64,000 bases of DNA from NCBI RefSeq assembly GCF_900215145.1, contig NZ_OBDO01000016.1, positions 1 to 64,000 of the forward strand. The letters run 5' to 3'. The stretch comes from Geodermatophilus sabuli. Lineage in GTDB: Bacteria; Actinomycetota; Actinomycetes; Mycobacteriales; Geodermatophilaceae. The translations under genes were made by a program, and so were the position numbers. The notes under the pieces were generated by a model. The model did no database searches. It saw nothing but the letters and a program-made list of their open reading frames with translations, and was not told the DNA's origin. Every line of letters begins with the position of its first letter. Within the stretch, counting starts at the first letter, position 1. Shown in pieces: positions 51,366 to 60,173 of this stretch.

Positions 51366-52199
51366 GTGGGGCTGCTCATCCTGGACGGCGTGCCTCCCCG
51401 CTCGCCGTACGACGACCTGGTCCACCCGCGCACCGTGAAGAAGCCGCCGCCCCAGGTGGAGGCGCTCGAGGACGTCGTCGTCGAGGACCCGAGCAGCGGG
51501 TTCGTCGGTGCCGTCGTGCGGTGCGAGAAGGACGCCGTCCACCTCGAGGACCGCTTCGGGAAGGTGCGGGCCTACCCGCTGGGCCCGGGCTTCTGGGTCG
51601 ACGGCCGGCCGGTCGTGCTCGTGCGCCCCAAGCAGAACGCCCCGTCGGGCCCGCAGCGCAGCGCCTCCGGCTCGACCTACGTCGTCGGCGCGCGCGCCCG
51701 GGTGGCCCGCGAGGGCCGCATCTACGTCGAGGGCAAGCACGACGCCGAGCTGGTGGAGAAGGTCTGGGGCCACGACCTGCGGATCGAGGGCGTCGTCGTC
51801 GAGCCGCTGCACGGCGTCGACGACCTGCCGGCGATCGTGCGCGAGTTCCGGCCCTCCTCCGGGCGCCGCCTGGGCGTGCTCGTCGACCACCTGGTGACCG
51901 GCTCCAAGGAGTCGCGGATCGCCGGCCAGGTCACCGGGGCGCACGCGCTGGTCGTCGGGCACCCCTTCATCGACATCTGGCAGGCGGTCAAGCCGCAGGT
52001 GGTCGGCATCGGAGCCTGGCCCACGGTGCCCAAGGGCGAGCCGTGGAAGGAGGGCGTCTGCAGGCGCCTGGGCTGGGAGGACGACACCGGCTACGTGTGG
52101 GCGCAGCGGATCCTCGCCCGGGTGCGCACCTGGACCGACCTGGAACCGGCGCTGATCGGCCGGGTCGAGGAGCTCATCGACTTCGTCACCACCGACTGA
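51366..52199 (+). CDS. DUF3097 family protein
   Basis: 277 residues. VEDPSSGFVGAVVRCEKDAVHLEDRFGKVRAYPLGPGFWVDGRPV, then IYVEGKHDAELVEKVWGHDLRIEGVVVEPLHGVDDLPAIV (a TOPRIM-like block) and HPFIDIWQAVKP are diagnostic of DUF3097. Function unknown. The start is uncertain: the chosen GTG has a poor site, and an ATG at 51325 in another frame encodes a short basic segment, so a frameshift at the 5' end is possible. No partner gene is evident. Confidence 0.85.
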   Translation: MGLLILDGVPPRSPYDDLVHPRTVKKPPPQVEALEDVVVEDPSSGFVGAVVRCEKDAVHLEDRFGKVRAYPLGPGFWVDGRPVVLVRPKQNAPSGPQRSASGSTYVVGARARVAREGRIYVEGKHDAELVEKVWGHDLRIEGVVVEPLHGVDDLPAIVREFRPSSGRRLGVLVDHLVTGSKESRIAGQVTGAHALVVGHPFIDIWQAVKPQVVGIGAWPTVPKGEPWKEGVCRRLGWEDDTGYVWAQRILARVRTWTDLEPALIGRVEELIDFVTTD

Positions 52200-52239
52200 G
52201 CCCGGGCGCGCAGGTCTTGCGCCGGTCGGCCATCGCGGT

Positions 52240-52265
52240 CATTGTGTCAATCCCTTGACTCAATG
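52240..52265 (+). promoter_or_regulatory. Operator-like inverted repeat before the membrane protein/GntR operon
   Basis: CATTGTGTCAA-TCCC-TTGACTCAATG: 11-base arms with one mismatch. It lies 17 bases before the first gene start and is the likely site of the YtrA-type GntR protein encoded second in the operon. Confidence 0.7.
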
Positions 52266-52281
52266 ATCCAGTGGAGGATGC

Positions 52282-53163
52282 GTGGCCCTGCTGCCCCTCG
52301 TCGTGCTGCTCGTCCTCGCCGGCACGGTCGCGGTCGGCGCCGCGGTCTCGTGGCGCTCCCCGCCCAGCCGGGAGGCCACCGTGGCCGCCGCCCGCACGCA
52401 CGGCGCCTGCGGGGCGGTCGCGGCCGTCCTGCTGGGGGCGGCCGCCGCGCTGTACGTCGGGCAGGCCGGGCTGGGCAACTCGTCGCCCGGCGGGCTGGGC
52501 GTCACCGCGCTCCTCGTGCCGGTCGCCTTCGGCGTCGTGCACACCGGCGTCCTGACCGTCGCCGAGCTCACCTGGCCGCGCCCCCGGGGGCAGGTGCGCC
52601 GGGCCCGGCTGGTGCGCAGAGGGGTGCTGGACGCCGCTCCGCGCTGGCTGGTCCGGCTGGCCGCGGCCGCGGCGCTCGCCGCGACGGTCCTGCTGGCCAG
52701 TGGGGCCGCGCTGGCCGACGGCAGCGGGCGCCGGTTCTCGTACGCGTACGGCGACACGGCGGGCGCGACGGCGACGGCGAGCCCGTTCCCCGGCGCCTTC
52801 TACGGGCAGCCGGCGGCATGGGGCCTCCTGCTGCTGGCCCTCACGACGGCTGCGGCGTTGTGGATCGTGGCCACCCGCCCGGCGGTGGCCACCGACGACG
52901 AGCGAGCCGAGAGGGCCCTGCGCCGCGCGTCGGCCCACCGGGTGCTGCGCGGTGCCGTCGCGGCGTCACTGGTCACTGTCGGGGGACTGACCGCCGTCGG
53001 TGGGCAGGCGGTGTGGAGCGCCGCCTCCCACCAGGGCGCCGGGCCCGTCGCCGTCACCGGTGCGGTGGCCGCCTTCCTCGGACTGGCCTCCCTGCTGGCC
53101 GGGGTGGTGGTGGCCTGCGTCCGGGCGCCCGGCATCCCGGCGGACCAGCCCGTGTCGGCCTGA
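52282..53163 (+). CDS. Hypothetical multi-pass membrane protein
   Basis: 293 residues, GTG start after GGAGG. About six hydrophobic segments: 2-24, 39-60, 70-95, 123-145, 178-195 and 225-245 or 262-280. Two cysteines only; no transporter motif. It is translated with a GntR-like repressor five bases downstream and preceded by its presumed operator, as in YtrA-type units where the regulator controls a membrane export or envelope protein. Function not assigned. Confidence 0.75.
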   Translation: MALLPLVVLLVLAGTVAVGAAVSWRSPPSREATVAAARTHGACGAVAAVLLGAAAALYVGQAGLGNSSPGGLGVTALLVPVAFGVVHTGVLTVAELTWPRPRGQVRRARLVRRGVLDAAPRWLVRLAAAAALAATVLLASGAALADGSGRRFSYAYGDTAGATATASPFPGAFYGQPAAWGLLLLALTTAAALWIVATRPAVATDDERAERALRRASAHRVLRGAVAASLVTVGGLTAVGGQAVWSAASHQGAGPVAVTGAVAAFLGLASLLAGVVVACVRAPGIPADQPVSA

Positions 53164-53168
53164 CCGCC

Positions 53169-53549
53169 GTGGCCCTGGACATCACGGTCGACGTCACGGC
53201 GGCGACTCCGCCGTACGAGCAGATCCGCAGCCAGGTCGCCGGCTACGTGCACGCGGGGCTGCTGCGCCCCGGCGACCGGCTGCCCACGATGCGCGCCCTC
53301 GCCGCCGACCTGGGCGTGGCCGTCGGCACGGTGGGGCGGGCCTACGCCGAGCTGGAGGCCGCCGGCCTGGTGGCCAGTCGCCGGCGCACGGGCACGGTGG
53401 TCACCAGCCGTTCGCCCGCCCCGGCCCCGGTGGAGGAGGAACTGCGGCGGGCCGCGACCGACCTCGCCGCCCAGGCTCGCGCGGCGGGGGTGGACGCCGA
53501 GACGGTGCTGGCCATCGTGCGGGCGGCCCTGCGCCAGCCCGCCGGGTGA
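53169..53549 (+). CDS. YtrA-subfamily GntR transcriptional regulator
   Basis: 126 residues. The winged helix is PPYEQIRSQVAGYVHAGLLRPGDRLPTMRALAADLGVAVGTVGRAYAELEAAGLVASRRRTGTVV (14-78), followed by a short helical dimerisation tail, the small form typical of YtrA. It probably binds the inverted repeat at 52240-52265 and represses the operon. A perfect terminator follows its stop. Confidence 0.92.
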   Translation: MALDITVDVTAATPPYEQIRSQVAGYVHAGLLRPGDRLPTMRALAADLGVAVGTVGRAYAELEAAGLVASRRRTGTVVTSRSPAPAPVEEELRRAATDLAAQARAAGVDAETVLAIVRAALRQPAG

Positions 53550-53593
53550 CGGAGTGGATCCCTCGGGGGTCACCCCGAGGGATCCACTCCGTC
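53548..53593. terminator. Bidirectional terminator with a perfect 21-bp stem
   Basis: GACGGAGTGGATCC...GGATCCACTCCGTC: 21 perfect pairs around a GTCA loop, between the convergent GntR and aldo/keto reductase genes. Confidence 0.9.
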
Positions 53594-53597
53594 CGCG

Positions 53598-54437
53598 TCA
53601 CTGCGGGATGTAGTTGAACGTGTCCGGGTCCGGGCCGGTGCGCTCGCCGCGGTCGAGGCCGGTGATCGCGGCCATGGCCGACTCGTCGAGCTCGAAGTCG
53701 AACAGGGCGAAGTTCTCCTCGACCCGCGAGCGGGTCACCGACTTCGGGAAGACGACGTCCCCTCGCTGGACGTGCCAGCGCAGCACCACCTGGGCCGGCG
53801 TGCGGTCGAGCTGCTCGGCGATCGTGGTGATCACCGGGTCGTCCAGCACCTTGCCCTGCGCGATCGGCGACCACACCTCGGTCACGATCTCGTGGTCGGC
53901 GTTGAACGCGCGCAGGTCGTCCTGGGCGAGGTAGGGGTGCACCTCGATCTGGTTGACCGCCGGGCGCACCTCGGTCTCGGCGAACAGCCGGCGCAGGTGG
54001 TGGGCCTGGAAGTTGGAGACGCCGATCGCGCGGCACCGGCCGCCGGCGTAGATCTCCTCCATCGCCTTCCACGTCTCGACGTAGTCGACGTCGATGCCGG
54101 GCAGCGGCCAGTGGACGAGGAACAGGTCCAGGTGGTCGGTGCCGAGGTCGGCCAGGGTCTGGTCGAAGGCGCGCAGCGCGTCGTCGCGGCGGTGGAGGCC
54201 GTTGTTCAGCTTGCTGGTGATGAAGACGTCGCCGCGGTCGACGCCGGACCGCCGGATGCCCTCCCCGACGCCCTTCTCGTTGCGGTACATCTCGGCGGTG
54301 TCGATGTGCCGGTAGCCGACCTCGAGTGCCGAGGCGACGGCGTCGGCGGTGTCCTCGGGCGGGACCTGGTAGACGCCGAACCCGAGCTGCGGGATCTCGA
54401 CACCGTTGGTGAGCCGGATCGTGGGCACGCTGGCCAC
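53598..54437 (-). CDS. Aldo/keto reductase (AKR5-like)
   Basis: 279 residues, GTG after GAGAGGAG. The tetrad is complete: Asp46, Tyr51 (HIDTAEMYRNE), Lys76 (ITSKL), His109 (LVHWP). The short form and YRNEKGVGEGIRRS match 2,5-diketo-gluconate-reductase-like AKRs using NADPH. Substrate not determined. Transcribed alone, cytosolic. Confidence 0.93.
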   Translation of the reverse strand: MASVPTIRLTNGVEIPQLGFGVYQVPPEDTADAVASALEVGYRHIDTAEMYRNEKGVGEGIRRSGVDRGDVFITSKLNNGLHRRDDALRAFDQTLADLGTDHLDLFLVHWPLPGIDVDYVETWKAMEEIYAGGRCRAIGVSNFQAHHLRRLFAETEVRPAVNQIEVHPYLAQDDLRAFNADHEIVTEVWSPIAQGKVLDDPVITTIAEQLDRTPAQVVLRWHVQRGDVVFPKSVTRSRVEENFALFDFELDESAMAAITGLDRGERTGPDPDTFNYIPQ

Positions 54438-54504
54438 AGGTGCTCCTCTCGACGGATGGGGCGCCGCGCGCAACCGGGTGGCGCGCGACCTGCCGGCGGG
54501 GTCG

Positions 54505-55761
54505 CTACCCGGCCGCCTCGCGCTCAACCCGGGCACTTCCACCAGGTGGGAGGTCGGCGGCGGGACGGCGCAGGACCGGCGCCCCGGCCAGGGCCAGCAC
54601 CACCGCCAGGGCGGCGGCCAGGGCCGGGACGGCGAAGGCGGTCTGCGCCCCCCAGGCGTCGACCGCCGCCCCGGCCAGCGCGGCGCCCGCGGTGACGCCG
54701 AGGGTGAGCCCGGTGGTGGTCCACGACAGCGCCTCGGTCAGCGACCCCCGGGGCACGCGCGACTCCACCAGCGAGGTCCCCGAGACGAGGACCGGCGCGA
54801 TCGTCAGCCCGGCGAGGAACCCGACCCCCACCAGCACCACCAGGGAGCCCACGCCCCACAGCAGCTGCGCGGCCAGCCCGAAGGCCACCGCCGTGGCGAG
54901 GAACCGGCTGGTCAACGTGCCGGGCAGGCGGACGACGCCGTACAGCAGGCCGGCGACGAGGCTGCCTCCGGCGAAGACCGCCAGGGCGAGCCCGGCCAGG
55001 GCCGGGGCGCCCTCGGCGTCGGCGAACCCCACCACCACGACGTCCAGGGCACCGAAGACCACGCCGACGGCCACGTAGGCGGCCGCGACCACGAGCACGG
55101 TGGCGTTGAGAGCCGCCCAGCGGCGGGCCGGCGCCGCGGGGTCGGGCTCGTGCAGCGGCGGCTCGGTGCCGCGCTGGGCGGCCAACCAGAAGCCGCCGAG
55201 CGAGCCGAGCACGATGCCGGTGAGGAAGCCGACCGGCGGCGCGACCAGCGTGGCGAGCAGGGTGACCAGAGGCGGGCCGACGACGAAGACGACCTCGTCG
55301 ACCACGGCCTCCAGCGCGAAGGCGGTCTGCCGGGGGCCGGCGTCCTCCAGCGCCGCCACCCAGCGGGCGCGCACCAGCGAGCCGATGTTCGGCCCGGCGG
55401 CACCGCACGCGGCCGCCAGGACGAACCACGACCAGTGCGGCGCCCCGGCGGTGACGGCCGTGACGAACGCGATCCCGGAGAGCAGGTAGACCGTCATCGC
55501 CCAGCGCAGGACGGTCCCCTGGCCGCGGCGGTCCATCATCCGGGCCCACTGCGGGCTGGCGACGGAGAAGCTGAGGGCCAGCGTGCCGGAGACCGCGCCG
55601 GCGAGGGCGTAGCTGCCGGTCTCGCCGGACACCAGGAGGACCGCTCCCAGGCCGAGCATCGGGATGGGCAGGCGGGCCACCCAGCCGGCGAAGGAGAACG
55701 CCACCGACCCGGGGACGGCGAACAGACGGACGTAGGGGCTGAACACGGTGCGGGGCGACAC
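54505..55761 (-). CDS. MFS transporter
   Basis: 418 residues from a GTG with GAGAG. Twelve hydrophobic helices; QWARMMDRRGQGTVLRW carries the MFS motif A-like loop, and helices such as AALVAPPVGFLTGIVLGSLGGFWLA match the second half of the bundle. The cytosolic loop between helices 6 and 7 (QRGTEPPLHEPDPAAPARRW) is short. Probably efflux, substrate unknown. The 250 bases upstream form a divergent region with moaA. Confidence 0.88.
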   Translation of the reverse strand: MSPRTVFSPYVRLFAVPGSVAFSFAGWVARLPIPMLGLGAVLLVSGETGSYALAGAVSGTLALSFSVASPQWARMMDRRGQGTVLRWAMTVYLLSGIAFVTAVTAGAPHWSWFVLAAACGAAGPNIGSLVRARWVAALEDAGPRQTAFALEAVVDEVVFVVGPPLVTLLATLVAPPVGFLTGIVLGSLGGFWLAAQRGTEPPLHEPDPAAPARRWAALNATVLVVAAAYVAVGVVFGALDVVVVGFADAEGAPALAGLALAVFAGGSLVAGLLYGVVRLPGTLTSRFLATAVAFGLAAQLLWGVGSLVVLVGVGFLAGLTIAPVLVSGTSLVESRVPRGSLTEALSWTTTGLTLGVTAGAALAGAAVDAWGAQTAFAVPALAAALAVVLALAGAPVLRRPAADLPPGGSARVEREAAG

Positions 55762-55999
55762 GGGACTCTCGCGCTTCCTGGCCACAAGCGAGTGCGGGGC
55801 TGCCCGCCGGTCTCTCGGGTGGCCTGGCGACCGTAGCAACGCCTCCCGACACCGCGCCCCCGTTTTCCCGGGGGACGCGACGGCCGCGTGTCGCCGGCCC
55901 CGGGCCGGCCGACCGGCGCACACCCCGACGGCGACCACCGGAGCACCGGCCGTCCCGCGTCCGGCGTCCGGGGGACGGCACGGTGTCGGCATCCGCCAC

Positions 56000-56005
56000 T
56001 ACATT
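56000..56005 (+). promoter_or_regulatory. Possible -10 element TACATT of moaA
   Basis: TACATT seven bases before the moaA GTG would place transcription start at or next to the start codon, giving a leaderless mRNA. I found no clear -35 and no molybdenum-cofactor riboswitch in 55762-56011; a CCCCCG/CGGGGG hairpin lies near 55858-55876. Confidence 0.35.
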
Positions 56006-56011
56006 CGGGGG

Positions 56012-57064
56012 GTGACCTCGACGAGCCCGCTGCCCGACCCGGTGCTGCGCCGTCCCGACCCGGTGCCCGGGTCCGGCGGCCTGGTCGACCGGCACGGCCG
56101 GGTGGCCACCGACCTGCGGGTGTCCCTGACCGACCGCTGCAACCTGCGCTGCACCTACTGCATGCCGCCCGAGGGCCTGGACTGGCTGCCCAAGGTCGAG
56201 GTGCTCACCGACGAGGAGATCGCCCGGCTGGTCCGCATCGGCGTGGAACAGCTCGGCATCCGCGAGGTGCGCTTCACCGGCGGCGAGCCGCTGCTGCGCC
56301 CCGGCCTGCCCGGCATCGTCGCCGCCGCGACCGCGCTCCACCCCCGCCCCGAGGTCAGCCTCACCACCAACGCCATCGGCCTTGTCCGGATCGCCCCCGC
56401 CCTGGCCGAGGCCGGCCTGGACCGGATCAACGTCAGCCTCGACACCCTCGACCGCGACCGGTTCAAGCAGCTGACCCACCGCGACCGGCTCGACGACGTC
56501 CTCACCGGCCTGGCCGCCGCCCGCGACGCCGGCCTGACCCCGGTCAAGGTCAACGCCGTCCTGCTGCACGGCATCAACGACGTCGACGCCGTCCCTCTGC
56601 TGGACTACTGCCTCGACCAGGGCTACCAGCTGCGGTTCATCGAGCAGATGCCCCTGGACGCCCACCACGCCTGGACCCGCGGCCGGATGGTCACCGCCGA
56701 GGACATCCTCGAGCGGTTGTCGACGGCGCACACCCTGAGCCCGGACACCGAGGAGCGCGGCTCCGCCCCGGCCGAGCGCTGGCTGGTCGACGGCGGCCCC
56801 GCGACCGTCGGCGTCATCGCCTCGGTCACCCGCTCGTTCTGCGGCACCTGCGACCGGACCCGCCTCACCGCCGACGGGCAGATCCGCAACTGCCTGTTCG
56901 CCCGCGAGGAGTCCGACCTGCGCGGGCCCATGCGCGACGGTGCCACCGACGCCGAGCTGGCCGACCGCTGGCGGATCGCCACCCTGGCCAAGCTGCCCGG
57001 ACACGGCATCGACGACCCGAGCTTCCTGCAGCCCACCCGGCCGATGTCGGCCATCGGCGGCTGA
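56012..57064 (+). CDS. moaA: GTP 3',8-cyclase MoaA
   Basis: 350 residues. DRCNLRCTYCMPPEGL gives the radical SAM cysteines 43, 47, 50; FTGGEPLLRPGL follows. The C-terminal cluster is FCGTCDRTRLTADGQIRNCLF. The protein ends in the GG required for activity. It makes the first intermediate of molybdopterin from GTP, with MoaC (not in this window). It is coupled to moaD by a 24-codon mini-frame related to the tldDE repeats. Confidence 0.96.
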   Translation: MTSTSPLPDPVLRRPDPVPGSGGLVDRHGRVATDLRVSLTDRCNLRCTYCMPPEGLDWLPKVEVLTDEEIARLVRIGVEQLGIREVRFTGGEPLLRPGLPGIVAAATALHPRPEVSLTTNAIGLVRIAPALAEAGLDRINVSLDTLDRDRFKQLTHRDRLDDVLTGLAAARDAGLTPVKVNAVLLHGINDVDAVPLLDYCLDQGYQLRFIEQMPLDAHHAWTRGRMVTAEDILERLSTAHTLSPDTEERGSAPAERWLVDGGPATVGVIASVTRSFCGTCDRTRLTADGQIRNCLFAREESDLRGPMRDGATDAELADRWRIATLAKLPGHGIDDPSFLQPTRPMSAIGG

Positions 57065-57069
57065 GAGCC

Positions 57070-57144
57070 GTGAGCCGACAGCGAGTGAGCATCGCAGCGA
57101 GCTCCGCGAGCGAGGAGCGGAGCGAGCGCGGAGGCGAACCATGA
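57070..57144 (+). CDS. Bridge mini-ORF between moaA and moaD
   Basis: 24 codons, starting GTG five bases after the moaA stop and ending in an ATGA overlap with moaD. Its middle, RVSIAAS, matches the AVSIAAS of the tldDE mini-frames, and GAGCGAGGAGCGGAGCG is identical in DNA. Confidence 0.4.
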   Translation: MSRQRVSIAASSASEERSERGGEP

Positions 57145-57392
57145 GCACCGCGCAGGTCACCGTCCGGTACTTCGCCGGCGCCCGTGCGGCTGCGGGCGTG
57201 GACACCGAGACACGCACCGCCGCCACCCTGGACGAGCTGGTGGCGCAGATCGTCGACGCGCACGGCGAGCGGTTGGAGCGGGTGCTCACCGCCTGCAGTT
57301 TCCTCGTCGACGGAACGCAGACGCGGAACCGCGCGTTGGTGCTGGAGCCCGGGGCGGTCGTCGACGTGCTGCCCCCGTTCGCCGGAGGTTGA
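57141..57392 (+). CDS. moaD: Molybdopterin synthase sulfur carrier subunit MoaD
   Basis: 83 residues with a ubiquitin-like fold: VTVRYFAGARAAAGVDTE at the start, VDVLPPFAGG at the end. The C-terminal GG is thiocarboxylated and donates sulfur within MPT synthase together with MoaE (encoded at 61.8 kb). The ATG overlaps the preceding mini-frame stop. Confidence 0.95.
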   Translation: MSTAQVTVRYFAGARAAAGVDTETRTAATLDELVAQIVDAHGERLERVLTACSFLVDGTQTRNRALVLEPGAVVDVLPPFAGG

Positions 57393-57452
57393 TCCCCCAG
57401 CAGTGACGGCGCTGCCTCACCATCCCCCGTCCCCCGAACCAGACCCCACCCG

Positions 57453-58832
57453 ATGACCGAGTGGTTGCTCGTCGGCGTCGGTGTCCTCCTGGTCCTCGCC
57501 TGCGCCGGCTTCGTCGCCTTCGAGTTCGCCCTGGTCACCGTCGACCGCGCCACGGTCGAGCGGGAGGTCGACGCCGGTCGCCCCCGGGCCGCCGGCGTCC
57601 TGAGCGCGATGCAGACGCTCTCGACCCAGCTGTCCGGCGCCCAGCTCGGCATCACGGTCACCAACCTGGCCATCGGCTTCGTCGCCGAGCCCTCCATCGC
57701 CGCCCTGCTGGAGGGCCCCCTGGCCTCCCTCGGACTCTCCGGCGGCGCCGCGCGTTCGGTGTCGATCACGCTCGCCCTGGTGCTGGCGACCGCGCTGACG
57801 ATGGTCTTCGGCGAGCTGGTGCCCAAGAACCTGGCGATCTCCGCCCCGCTGGGCGTGGCCAAGCGGGTCTCCGGCTTCCAGCGCGGCTTCACCCGGTCCA
57901 CCGCGCTGGTCATCCGGGTGCTCAACGGCTGGGCCAACGGCATCCTGCGCCGGTTGTTCGGCGTCGAGCCGCAGGAGGAGCTGGCCTCGGCCCGCTCCCC
58001 GGAGGAGCTGACCTCCCTGGTCCGCCGCTCGCGCACCGTCGGCACCCTCCCGGCCGGGACGGCGACCCTGCTCGAGCGGGGGCTGGCGTTCGGTGAGCTG
58101 CGGGCCAGCGACGTCGCGACCCCGCGGATCCGGATGACCACCGTCGCGGTGGACGCCCCGGTCGCCGACGTCCTCACCACCGCCCGGGAGTCCGGGCACT
58201 CGCGGTTCCCGGTGGTGTCCGGGGCCGGCGCCGACGACGTCGTCGGGATGGTCCACGTGAAACACGCCCTCGCCGTCGCGCGCGACGAGCGCGGCCGCGT
58301 CCCGGTCGAGCGGGTCATGGTGCCGCCCCGGTTCGTCCCGACGTCCCGGCAGCTGGACGAGCTCCTGGTCGACCTGCGGCGAGGCGGGTTGCAGATGGCC
58401 GTCGTCGTCGACGAGTACGGCGGCACGGACGGCCTGGTGACCGTGGAGGACCTCGTCGAGGAGCTGGTCGGGGCGGTGTCCGACGAGCACGACGAGGACG
58501 AGGAGCAGGACGTGGTCGACCGCGGCGACGGCACCTGGTCGGTGTCCGGCCTGCTGCGCCCCGACGAGGTGAGCGCGCGGACCGGGCTGGCCGTCCCCGC
58601 CGACCGGCACTACGAGACGATCGGCGGGCTCGTGCTCCACCGGCTGGGCCGCATCCCCGAGCCGGGGGACCGGGTGACGGCGCTCCGGCAACTGCCGACC
58701 GAGCTGGCCGGCGAGGCCGAGGGCCACCCCGGCGGCGTGTGGGTCCAGGTGGAGAGCCTGGACGGCACCCGCGTGGACCGGGCGCTGGTCGGGGCCCTCA
58801 CCGGTGAGGACCGGGAGGCCACCGATGGGTGA
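57453..58832 (+). CDS. CNNM/CorC-type transporter with CBS pair (copy 1)
   Basis: 459 residues. Residues 1-190 are the DUF21/CNNM membrane domain (FVAFEFALVTVDRATVEREV; VFGELVPKNLAIS, the Na+/Mg2+ site). The CBS pair is about 200-330 (VDAPVADVLTTARESGHSRFPVV and VVVDEYGGTDGLVTVEDLVEELVG); a CorC_HlyC domain ends the protein. The family exports Mg2+ or adapts cells to cobalt and is regulated by ATP. It overlaps copy 2 by eight bases. Confidence 0.93.
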   Translation: MTEWLLVGVGVLLVLACAGFVAFEFALVTVDRATVEREVDAGRPRAAGVLSAMQTLSTQLSGAQLGITVTNLAIGFVAEPSIAALLEGPLASLGLSGGAARSVSITLALVLATALTMVFGELVPKNLAISAPLGVAKRVSGFQRGFTRSTALVIRVLNGWANGILRRLFGVEPQEELASARSPEELTSLVRRSRTVGTLPAGTATLLERGLAFGELRASDVATPRIRMTTVAVDAPVADVLTTARESGHSRFPVVSGAGADDVVGMVHVKHALAVARDERGRVPVERVMVPPRFVPTSRQLDELLVDLRRGGLQMAVVVDEYGGTDGLVTVEDLVEELVGAVSDEHDEDEEQDVVDRGDGTWSVSGLLRPDEVSARTGLAVPADRHYETIGGLVLHRLGRIPEPGDRVTALRQLPTELAGEAEGHPGGVWVQVESLDGTRVDRALVGALTGEDREATDG

Positions 58833-59850
58833 CTGGGTCGGGCTGGTGGTGGCCGCCGTCCTGCTGCTGGCGAACGCCTTCTTCGTGGGCGCGGAGTTCG
58901 CGCTGATCTCGGCCCGCCGCTCGTCCATCGAGCCGCTGGCCGAGGCGGGGTCCCGTCGCGCCCGCACGACGCTCGCGGCGATGGAGCGGGTGTCGCTCAT
59001 GATGGCCGGGGCGCAGCTGGGCATCACCGTCTGCTCGCTGGGCCTGGGCGCCATCGGGGAGCCGGCGGTGGCCCACCTGCTGGAACCGGTGTTCGAGGCG
59101 CTCAGCGTGCCGGGGGCGCTGGTCCACCCGATCTCCTTCGTCCTCGCCCTCGCCGTCGTGGTGGCGCTGCACGTGGTGATCGGCGAGATGGTGCCGAAGA
59201 ACCTCGCGCTGGCCGGCCCGGACCGCGCCGCGCTGGCGCTGGCCCCGCCGCTGTCGGCGGTGGTCACGGTGCTCAAGCCGGTGATCGTCGTGCTCAACGC
59301 GCTGGCCAACGGCGTCCTGCGGCTGCTGCGCGTCCCGCCCAAGAACGAGGTGACCAGCTCCTTCACCCGGGACGAGGTCGCCGGGCTGCTCGACCAGTCC
59401 CGCGCCGGCGGGCTGCTCGACCAGCAGGAGCACGACCTGCTCACCGGCGCGCTCACGCTGGAGGACCGCGACATCCGCTCGGTGCTGATCCCCCGCGAGC
59501 AGCTCACCACCGTGCGACCGGACGACGGCGCCCTGGCGGTCGAGCGCGCCGCCGCCCGCACCGGGTTCTCCCGCTTCCCGGTGGCCCGCGGCGGCGAGTT
59601 CACCGGCTACGTGCACGTCAAGGACGTGCTCGTCGCCGACGGGGAACCGGACGTGCGGGTCTGTGACATCACCCGGCCGCTCCCACGCATCCCGGGCACC
59701 GGCGACCTGCGCGCGACGCTGCAGACGATGCAGGCCGACGGTGCCCAGTTCGCCGCGGTGACGGAGGACGGCGTGGTCCTGGGCGTCGTCGCGTTGGAGG
59801 ACATCCTCGAGGAGCTGGTCGGCGAGATCCGCGACTCGGTGCACCGGTGA
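58825..59850 (+). CDS. CNNM/CorC-type transporter with CBS pair (copy 2)
   Basis: 341 residues. Membrane domain with NAFFVGAEFALISARRSSIEPLAEAGS and VIGEMVPKNLALAGP, then CBS motifs ending LGVVALEDILEELVGEIRD. It lacks the C-terminal CorC_HlyC domain of copy 1, so the two may form a heterodimer. Its ATG lies eight bases before the stop of copy 1. Confidence 0.92.
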   Translation: MGDWVGLVVAAVLLLANAFFVGAEFALISARRSSIEPLAEAGSRRARTTLAAMERVSLMMAGAQLGITVCSLGLGAIGEPAVAHLLEPVFEALSVPGALVHPISFVLALAVVVALHVVIGEMVPKNLALAGPDRAALALAPPLSAVVTVLKPVIVVLNALANGVLRLLRVPPKNEVTSSFTRDEVAGLLDQSRAGGLLDQQEHDLLTGALTLEDRDIRSVLIPREQLTTVRPDDGALAVERAAARTGFSRFPVARGGEFTGYVHVKDVLVADGEPDVRVCDITRPLPRIPGTGDLRATLQTMQADGAQFAAVTEDGVVLGVVALEDILEELVGEIRDSVHR

Positions 59851-59902
59851 TGCCGCGCGCGAAGGCACTGCGCCGCTGGTCACGACGCCGGACAATGGGC
59901 GT

Positions 59903-60112
59903 ATGAGCATCTGGGGCAGGGCCAGGGCGAAGGCCGACGAGCTCATCGGCCGCGCCGAGGAGGTCTACGGGGAGTCGCACGGCGACGCCGCGGCCAAGGC
60001 GGCCGGCGAGGCCCGACGCCTGGAGGGCGAGGCCGAGGAGGAGGCCGAGCTCGGCGGCACCACCGACCGCCGCCCCCCGCCGGACGACGGCGGGGTGCCT
60101 GCACGACACTGA
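59903..60112 (+). CDS. CsbD-like small charged protein
   Basis: 69 residues. SIWGRARAKADELIGRAEEVYGESHGDAAAKAAGEARRLEGEAEEEAE has the repeated K/R-A-E-G pattern of CsbD-like stress proteins, all helical and charged. The rest is Pro/Asp-rich. Role unknown. Confidence 0.6.
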   Translation: MSIWGRARAKADELIGRAEEVYGESHGDAAAKAAGEARRLEGEAEEEAELGGTTDRRPPPDDGGVPARH

Positions 60113-60173
60113 CCGTGGCCGTCACGGCGCGCGACCGTGCGTAGCCGGTGCGCAGGGGGGAATACCGGACGAC

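Noticed and set aside
55762..56011. Molybdenum-cofactor riboswitch before moaA
   Set aside because: Hairpins are present but no recognisable consensus, and a -10-like element next to the GTG suggests a leaderless transcript.
54524..58534. 1336-codon minus-strand frame
   Set aside because: Crosses moaA, moaD and a CNNM gene in antisense and one in the wrong frame of the MFS gene; no coherent domain.
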